Assembly (NCBI GenBank): GCA_031127185.1
Contig: JARIET010000065.1
Span: 1-11,347 of the forward strand
From: Gemmatimonadota bacterium
GTDB taxonomy: Bacteria > Gemmatimonadota > Gemmatimonadetes > Gemmatimonadales > Gemmatimonadaceae
Direction of reading: 5' to 3'
Length of the DNA: 11,347 nucleotides
Position numbers and translations under genes: made by a program. Below are positions 6,306 through 11,347 of this stretch, in pieces; the stretch's first letter is position 1, and each line of letters opens with the position of its first letter. The notes beneath the pieces are model-generated. The model had not been told where the DNA came from. It did no database searches and worked only from the letters and a program-made list of their open reading frames with translations.

Positions 6306-7311
6306 GCGTATCACCTGCGCTGCCTTCTGCCAGGAGAGCCTGCAAGCCGTCGAACTCGGTATTGCCGCCCGAGAGCACGCACACCACCGGCCCCGAGAGT
6401 TGCACCGTGCCGCCGGTCAGGGCCGCGATCGTGATCGCGCCGCTGGGCTCAGCGACGAGCTTCTGCCTGTCGAGGAGAAAACGCACCGCACCGGGCAGCG
6501 CCGCGTCGTCAACCGTCACGACGTCATCGACAAAGGCCTGATGATGCTCAAAGGTCAGGTTGCCCACACGCACCGCGAGAAGGCCGTCCGCAAGGCCGCT
6601 GGGGTTCGGCGGAATCGTCACCGGCTCACCCGCCGCTCGCGCGGTGCTGAGTTTGGGAGAGCCGGACGGCTCAACGCCCACCACGCGCGCGGCCGGCGAA
6701 CTCAGTTTCACCGCTGCAGACACGCCTGCGGAGAGCCCGCCGCCGCCAACCTGCACGAGCACCGTGTACGCCTCGACTCCAAGCGCCGCAAAATCCTCGG
6801 CGATCTCCAGGCCGGCAGTTCCCTGCCCGGCGATGATGTCCAGATGATCATACGGCGGCACCAGCGTCGCGCCTTCGTCCGCAACGATCTCCTGCGCCCT
6901 GTCCATTCGTTCGGAGGTGGTCGTGCCCGCGAACAGCACGCGCGCGCCCAGACGTTCCGCACCGGCGACCTTGGCACGCGGCGCGGTCGTCGGCATCACG
7001 ATCGTGGCCTGCACAGCGAAGATCTGCGCGGCCAGCGCTACGGCCTGACCGTGATTGCCCGATGATGGCGCCACGAGACCGCGCGTACGCTGGTCCGGCG
7101 TGAGTCGCGAAATGAGAGTGTACGCGCCGCGGAACTTGAACGCGCCCGCACGCTGCAGCATTTCGGGCTTGAGATATACCGGAACGCCGACCTGCGCCTC
7201 GAGATCGAACGACCGCAACAACGGTGTACGCACGGCCACCGGCCGCAATGCAGATGCGGCACGGCGAATGTCCTCGAGCGACACGATTGTGGTGGTGGCG
7301 GCTGTCGTCAT
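6298..7311 (-). CDS. PLP-dependent threonine/serine dehydratase-like enzyme
   Basis: This is a fold-type II PLP enzyme of 337 residues. Its motifs match the threonine ammonia-lyase / serine racemase group: Schiff-base lysine K59 in AGAFKFRGAY, substrate loop SSGNHGQ at 83-89, phosphate-binding GGGGLSAG at 189-196, E288 in AEPSGA, and SGGN at 314-317 near the pyridine nitrogen. No C-terminal ACT regulatory domain follows, so it is the short form (as in catabolic TdcB or serine racemase) without the isoleucine feedback module of biosynthetic IlvA. Likely reactions are deamination of L-threonine to 2-oxobutanoate or L-serine to pyruvate. Racemase or hydroxyaspartate dehydratase activity cannot be excluded by motif reading. 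It is cytoplasmic. The ATG at 7311 has GGGGTGATC about 12 nt upstream, a rather long spacing. The stop overlaps the start region of the diguanylate cyclase gene (ATGCCTAA at 6298-6305). Confidence 0.9.
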   Translation of the reverse strand: MTTAATTTIVSLEDIRRAASALRPVAVRTPLLRSFDLEAQVGVPVYLKPEMLQRAGAFKFRGAYTLISRLTPDQRTRGLVAPSSGNHGQAVALAAQIFAVQATIVMPTTAPRAKVAGAERLGARVLFAGTTTSERMDRAQEIVADEGATLVPPYDHLDIIAGQGTAGLEIAEDFAALGVEAYTVLVQVGGGGLSAGVSAAVKLSSPAARVVGVEPSGSPKLSTARAAGEPVTIPPNPSGLADGLLAVRVGNLTFEHHQAFVDDVVTVDDAALPGAVRFLLDRQKLVAEPSGAITIAALTGGTVQLSGPVVCVLSGGNTEFDGLQALLAEGSAGDTHA

Positions 7312-7333
7312 CGGGCCCCGAGATCACCCCGCG

Positions 7334-7351
7334 AGCCGGCAGGCGCCGGTT
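7334..7351 (-). promoter_or_regulatory. Leader hairpin upstream of the dehydratase gene
   Basis: Two arms of seven positions (six Watson-Crick pairs and one G-U, counting outward) enclose a four-base loop. The stem core is CCGGC/GCCGG. The hairpin lies between a possible -10 (7363-7368) and the ribosome-site region (7324-7332). No T-run follows on either strand, so it does not look like an intrinsic terminator. It could influence translation of the dehydratase or be an incidental GC-rich stem. Confidence 0.25.
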
Positions 7352-7362
7352 GACGGGATCCA

Positions 7363-7368
7363 ACTATA
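7363..7368 (-). promoter_or_regulatory. Possible -10 element for the dehydratase gene
   Basis: TATAGT on the minus strand lies in the 63-nt gap after the second RND gene, an A/T-rich spot in an otherwise GC-rich region. The sequence 17 nt further upstream (TCGGGG) is a poor -35. An internal promoter here would separate the efflux genes from the signalling and metabolic genes. The evidence is weak. Confidence 0.25.
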
Positions 7369-7374
7369 GAGTCC

Positions 7375-10300
7375 CTAAAAAGGTACCCCGACCCCGGGCG
7401 GGACCGCCAGTGGACGCCTCCGGCGCCCCCACCCCATCACGAGGGCCGGCAAGACCAGCATTGCCCCCAGTGTCCCCGCGATGGTCCCCCCGGCGGTGGC
7501 GAGCGCAATGGCGCCAAATAGGGTCGTGGCCGAGGTGCCCCAGGCGAGGGGAACCAGGCTGGCCATGGTAGTCAGGGTGACGAGGACGATCATCCCCGAG
7601 CGGTCGAGGGCAGCGCGGAGTACCTCGCCCCCGCGGAGACCGCGGACTGCATACCCGTCGGCGCTCCGTTGCCGCCGTTTTGCAATGGCCGCATCGACCA
7701 GCAGCAGCACCTGATTCACCGCGAGCCCGATCACGAGAATCACGCCCACCGCCGCCTCGCGCGTGAACGCCGCACCTGTTGCCCAGAACGCCCCCATCAC
7801 GCCGCCAAGCGCAATCGGGAGCGTCAGGAACACCATCAATGTCGCCCATGTCGAGTCGTACACCAGCGCCACGGCCAGAAAGACCAGCGCCATGCCGATG
7901 CCGAATACCAGCCAGAGCCCCTTCTCGGAATCGTCACTGATGTAGCCACTGGCGTTCACATCCTCGACGGCGAATCCGACGGGCACCGAAATACTCTCGA
8001 GGAACGCCTGGTGCGTGCGATCGCCAAGTTTGGTGGGACCTCGGAACTCATAGGCGACGATGCGGATGTACTGTTGGTCCTCGCGCGTAATGACGCCCGG
8101 CACCTCGCGTTGGCCAACAGCCGCGAGATCGCCGATCTTCACGGGGCTGCCCGCGCTCGTCGGTACGATCGCCGCCGAGAGTTCGTCCATGCTGCGTTCG
8201 CGCGCACCGCGGGCTTTGACGGTGACGGGAATCTCCTCATCGCCGATATCGAGCCGCGTGGCACCAGCCTGACCGCGAATCTCCCGCTGCACGGCGTCGC
8301 GCAGGTCCGTTGACGTCAGCCGATACCGCGCGAGTGCGTCACGGTTCGGGTCGAGTGTCACCGCGAACGCGCGATCGGATCCAAAGAACGAGCCCGCATT
8401 CACATTCACGTTGCGAACGCGCGTGATCTTCTCGAGCCTGTCCTTGAGATCCACGGCGACCGCGGTGACACCGTCGTACGAGTAGCCCTTCACACGAATA
8501 CGGTAGTTGCCGCTCGACACGCTCCCGAAGCCCGACCCGAACGCCGGCCCCTGCCCCGTCACGCTCACATTGGCGCCGCCGATGAACACGGCGCGCTGGG
8601 TGAGATCTTCCTGCATCTGCAATGGCATCGCCGTGCGTCCACCCTCTACCGTGTACAGCACGCGCATCGAGGCGTTGGCAATGCCATTCGATTGCGTGAC
8701 CACATCCTGCACGCCGTCCGAGCCCACCGCGATCGCCTCCATCTCGCGCATCGCGCGATCGAGTGCCTCGGGGTCCGAGCCGCGCGGGAAACCGAGATTC
8801 ACATTCACGGTGGTACGGTTCTGCCCGCCAAATCCGCCAAAAGCGAACCGGCGCACTTTTGTGGAGAATCCCCAGGTGAGTGCGCCGAGCGCAGCCGCCG
8901 TCACCAGAAGCGTAGCCCAGCGCCAGCGCAGCGTGCGCTTCACGAGCGCAGAGTAGAATTTCCGGCCGCGTGTCCACCGCGCCGCGTGCCCGTGCCCCGC
9001 GGCAAGCGCGGGCACCATCACCAATGAAGCGACCACCGACCACGCCATCGCCATCACGAAGGCGCTGGCAAAGGGCACAAATGCCGCGCGCGCGTCGCCC
9101 TGCAAATAGAGAAACGGAAAGAGCACGACCGCTGTGGTCAGCGTGGCGCCGATCACCGCGGGCGTCATTTGGCGTCCCGCACGAGCCCGGCCCTCCTCGG
9201 TGTCCGGCTCCTCGCGCAAGCGCTCCACCACGATGATGCCGTTCTGGACGAGGATACCAATGCCCATCCCCAGTCCGGCGAGCGTCAGCATGTTCGCCGG
9301 GATTTCCAGCAGATAGAGCCCCAGCGCGGTGCCGGCGATGGACACGGCTGCGGTGCCCATCACCAGCGCCACGGCCCGCGCATTGCGCGTGGCGATGATG
9401 ATGACCAACATCACGGCGCCGAACGCGATCGCGCCCCGCGTGACCAGATCCTTCAACTCCCGCGCCAGCTCGGTGCTGTCGTCGTTCACCACGTTGAACT
9501 TCACGGCCGGTGGCAGCAATGGCGCGAGCGAATCGAGGGTGGCCCGCACCAGCGTGGCGGTCTTGATCGCGTCGGCTTGCGCCGAGCGCGAGACGTCGAA
9601 GGCCAGCGCCGGATTGCCATTGATCCGGAAGAACATCCCGCGCCCGTCTTCTTCCGCCCGCACGGTCGCGATGGTGCCAAGCCGGAAGATCTTCCCGCCG
9701 CGTCCACGAATCGGCAGCCCCTCGAGTTCTTCGAGCGCGTCGGGTTGGTCACGGAGCACCACCGCTCGCCGTGACGCTCCGAACTTCTCCTCGCCGAGCG
9801 CCACCACTTGCCGCGATTCGGCCAACGCAGCACCGAGTTGTCCGGGTGATATGCCAAGCTGCCGCAACAGCGTGGGGTCGTACTGCACACTCGCGCCGAA
9901 CTCGGTGCCCCCGCGCGTGCTCGTTCCTCCCACACCAGGCACCGCGTTCACGCGCGGGCTCACCTGCTCCGTCGCGATCTTCTGCAGGGCGCCGGCCGTG
10001 TATGGGCCCGTCATGGTCACGCGAAGGAGTGGCGCCTCCTGCAGGTCTTCGGGGACGAAATTCGAGACCCGTGGCGCCCCGGCACCAATCGGAAACTCGG
10101 GACGCAGAATCTCCAGTCGCTCAAGAATCGCGAGCCGGGTGATCTGCGGGTCGATATTCGGTTGAAGCTCGATCGTCAGCGATGCCGAACCTTCGCTGGA
10201 CCGGCTGTTCACCCGCTTCACTCCGCGTACGCTCTGCACCGCCGCTTCAACCGGCGAAGTCAGATACGTCTCCATCAACTCGGCCGAGGCGCTCGTCCAG

Positions 10301-10443
10301 CTGAGCATCACCTGCAGGCGCGGAAGCTCGACGGTGGTCTTGGTAGCCAGCGAGAGGCGCGTGAACGCGACGCTGCCCGAAAGGACGATCGTAGTGACCG
10401 CCGCCCAGACAACCGCGGGCCGGGAGACCGCCCAGCGGATCAT
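7375..10443 (-). CDS. RND efflux permease subunit lacking the usual proton-relay residues
   Basis: This is an inner-membrane RND-superfamily transporter of 1022 residues, the normal full length, with the duplicated layout: TM1 (about 10-28), a large periplasmic loop (about 30-330), TM2-6 (about 335-480), TM7 (about 508-526), a second loop (about 528-840), and TM8-12 (about 843-1004). It should work with a membrane-fusion protein and an outer-membrane channel; neither is in the window. Compared with AcrB, the TM4 aspartate pair D407/D408 becomes Q400-N401 in GILVQNGIIVVE. The TM10 lysine K940 becomes N910 in GLAVNQVLLLVD, and the TM11 arginine R971 aligns with G950 in DRSGMIVLV, with R948 two residues away. 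The TM4 Asp is normally kept even in RND subfamilies that vary elsewhere. The frame is otherwise intact with no sign of decay. ATG at 10443 follows GGAG with 5-nt spacing, 2 nt after the stop of the first permease gene, so the two are coupled. It may be a structural partner subunit in a mixed trimer. Substrate unknown. Confidence 0.93.
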   Translation of the reverse strand: MIRWAVSRPAVVWAAVTTIVLSGSVAFTRLSLATKTTVELPRLQVMLSWTSASAELMETYLTSPVEAAVQSVRGVKRVNSRSSEGSASLTIELQPNIDPQITRLAILERLEILRPEFPIGAGAPRVSNFVPEDLQEAPLLRVTMTGPYTAGALQKIATEQVSPRVNAVPGVGGTSTRGGTEFGASVQYDPTLLRQLGISPGQLGAALAESRQVVALGEEKFGASRRAVVLRDQPDALEELEGLPIRGRGGKIFRLGTIATVRAEEDGRGMFFRINGNPALAFDVSRSAQADAIKTATLVRATLDSLAPLLPPAVKFNVVNDDSTELARELKDLVTRGAIAFGAVMLVIIIATRNARAVALVMGTAAVSIAGTALGLYLLEIPANMLTLAGLGMGIGILVQNGIIVVERLREEPDTEEGRARAGRQMTPAVIGATLTTAVVLFPFLYLQGDARAAFVPFASAFVMAMAWSVVASLVMVPALAAGHGHAARWTRGRKFYSALVKRTLRWRWATLLVTAAALGALTWGFSTKVRRFAFGGFGGQNRTTVNVNLGFPRGSDPEALDRAMREMEAIAVGSDGVQDVVTQSNGIANASMRVLYTVEGGRTAMPLQMQEDLTQRAVFIGGANVSVTGQGPAFGSGFGSVSSGNYRIRVKGYSYDGVTAVAVDLKDRLEKITRVRNVNVNAGSFFGSDRAFAVTLDPNRDALARYRLTSTDLRDAVQREIRGQAGATRLDIGDEEIPVTVKARGARERSMDELSAAIVPTSAGSPVKIGDLAAVGQREVPGVITREDQQYIRIVAYEFRGPTKLGDRTHQAFLESISVPVGFAVEDVNASGYISDDSEKGLWLVFGIGMALVFLAVALVYDSTWATLMVFLTLPIALGGVMGAFWATGAAFTREAAVGVILVIGLAVNQVLLLVDAAIAKRRQRSADGYAVRGLRGGEVLRAALDRSGMIVLVTLTTMASLVPLAWGTSATTLFGAIALATAGGTIAGTLGAMLVLPALVMGWGRRRRPLAVPPGVGVPF

Positions 10444-10445
10444 CG

Positions 10446-11347
10446 CTACTCCATTCCCTTGCGGCGTTCCATCAACTCATAGACCACTGGCAGTACGAAG
10501 AAGGTTGCCGCCAACGCGGTCACCGACCCGCCAATGACGCCGGCAGCCAGCGGTTGATAGAGTGCGCCGCCCGAGCCCCAGCCAAAGATCAGCGGCAACA
10601 CGCCCGTAATCGTCGTAATCGACGTCATGGCAATCGCGCGCAGGCGAATACGTCCGCCCCGCAGGATCGAATCGCGCAGCGAGAAGCCGTTTTCGCGGTA
10701 CCGACGGATGGCATCCAACTTCACGACGGCCTCGTTGTCGGCCATGCCGATCATCACCACGATGCCGATCATCGCCACTGCGTTTATGCTCTGCCCCGTG
10801 AGGAAAAGGAAGAGGATGCCGCCAACCGCGGCCAGCGGCACGGTGAGCATCACCACAAACGGAATGGTGAATGACGAAAACTCACCGGCGAGCACGAGGA
10901 ACATGAGCGCCGCGGAGAGCAGTGCGACGAGCGAGAGCTGCTCGGTGGTACGGCGCTGCTCCGCATTGGCACCCGTGATCTGCGCCGACACGCCGGCCGG
11001 CAGGGCCAGCGTGGCCACGGCTTCGCGCACGTCGACATCGGCGCGCTCGGTGCCACCCTCGGCGATCAACCCTTCGACCACACTCACCGGGCGCTGGCCC
11101 ACGCGCACCACTTCGATGGGCGCGCGGGTCTCCTTCACGGTGACGAGCTGCGACACGGGTACGCCGTTAATCGGCGTGGCCAGCGCAGACTCCAGATCTT
11201 CGTTCGCCGCGCCGGCGAAGCGCACGGTGATTGGCGTGCGGCGGTCGGTCTCGCGAAGTTCACTCGCGCGCACTCCGCCTAGCGCGCCCTGCAGCGCCCT
11301 CGTGATCTGCGCGATGGAGATGCCGCGCTCCGCGATGCGCTCACGCT
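10446..11347 (-). CDS. RND efflux permease subunit, C-terminal part (runs off right edge)
   Basis: The minus-strand frame is open to the right edge (about 299 residues visible, including RERIAERGISIAQITRAL near the edge), so the gene continues outside and the GTG at 11273 is internal. The first half is the end of the second periplasmic loop, with docking- and porter-domain segments (VRASELRETD, VGQRPVSVVEGL, LPAGVSAQITG). It is followed by TM8-12: LSLVALLSAALMFLVLAGEF, FVVMLTVPLAAVGGILF, INAVAMIGIVVMIGMADNEA, LRAIAMTSITTITGVLPL and VIGGSVTALAATFFVLPVVY. At the AcrB K940 position it has Asn within ADNEAVVKLD, a version resembling RND families outside Proteobacteria. The TM11 arginine (AcrB R971) is kept in RLRAIAMT. 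Its TM4 lies outside the window. It is followed after 2 nt by a second permease gene, so the two subunits are likely made together. Substrate cannot be inferred. Confidence 0.92.
   Translation of the reverse strand, partial: RERIAERGISIAQITRALQGALGGVRASELRETDRRTPITVRFAGAANEDLESALATPINGVPVSQLVTVKETRAPIEVVRVGQRPVSVVEGLIAEGGTERADVDVREAVATLALPAGVSAQITGANAEQRRTTEQLSLVALLSAALMFLVLAGEFSSFTIPFVVMLTVPLAAVGGILFLFLTGQSINAVAMIGIVVMIGMADNEAVVKLDAIRRYRENGFSLRDSILRGGRIRLRAIAMTSITTITGVLPLIFGWGSGGALYQPLAAGVIGGSVTALAATFFVLPVVYELMERRKGME

Noticed and set aside
7334..7351. Rho-independent terminator after the second RND gene
   Set aside because: The hairpin is short and not followed by a T-run in the direction of transcription; the short T-run near 7377-7381 lies upstream of it.

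Overview
This is a GC-rich bacterial chromosomal window in which every gene I can support lies on the minus strand, so transcription runs from right to left. The combination of a zinc-ribbon Ser/Thr kinase, an M1 metallopeptidase, a retropepsin-like secreted protein and a tandem RND efflux pair suggests a Gram-negative (diderm) member of a phylum such as Gemmatimonadota. That placement is inference from gene style only; no rRNA or marker gene is present.

Reading in the direction of transcription, the right end (11347 to 7375) holds two RND efflux permeases. The C-terminal part of the first runs off the right edge, and a complete second permease starts 2 nt after it. The second permease has lost the charged residues that carry the proton relay in RND pumps. 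After a 63-nt gap comes a PLP-dependent threonine/serine dehydratase-like enzyme (7311 to 6298). Its end overlaps the start of a REC-GAF-GGDEF diguanylate cyclase (to 4833). Next are a soluble Ser/Thr protein kinase with an N-terminal zinc ribbon (4788 to 3709), an exported M1 aminopeptidase (3669 to 1975), and a tightly coupled exported protein with TPR-like helices and a retropepsin-like domain whose catalytic Asp motif is missing (1973 to 981). Spacings from 7311 to 981 are short (1 to 44 nt, or overlapping), so much of this stretch could be one transcript. The functions are mixed: amino-acid catabolism, c-di-GMP signalling, Ser/Thr phosphorylation and secreted peptidase functions.

The left end (1 to about 960) differs in character. 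Hand counting gives about 53% GC in 361-600, against about 65% in sampled parts of the RND gene. It holds a doubtful 61-codon reading frame, a putative lipoprotein of unknown function, and an unrecognised helical protein that runs off the left edge. A candidate promoter and a 12-bp palindrome sit in front of the putative lipoprotein gene. This stretch may be an accessory segment beside the conserved block.

I see no tRNA, rRNA, CRISPR array, insertion sequence or convincing intrinsic terminator. The points most worth a second look are the RND subunit without a proton relay, the degenerate retropepsin-like protein next to the peptidase, and the kinase/diguanylate cyclase pairing.
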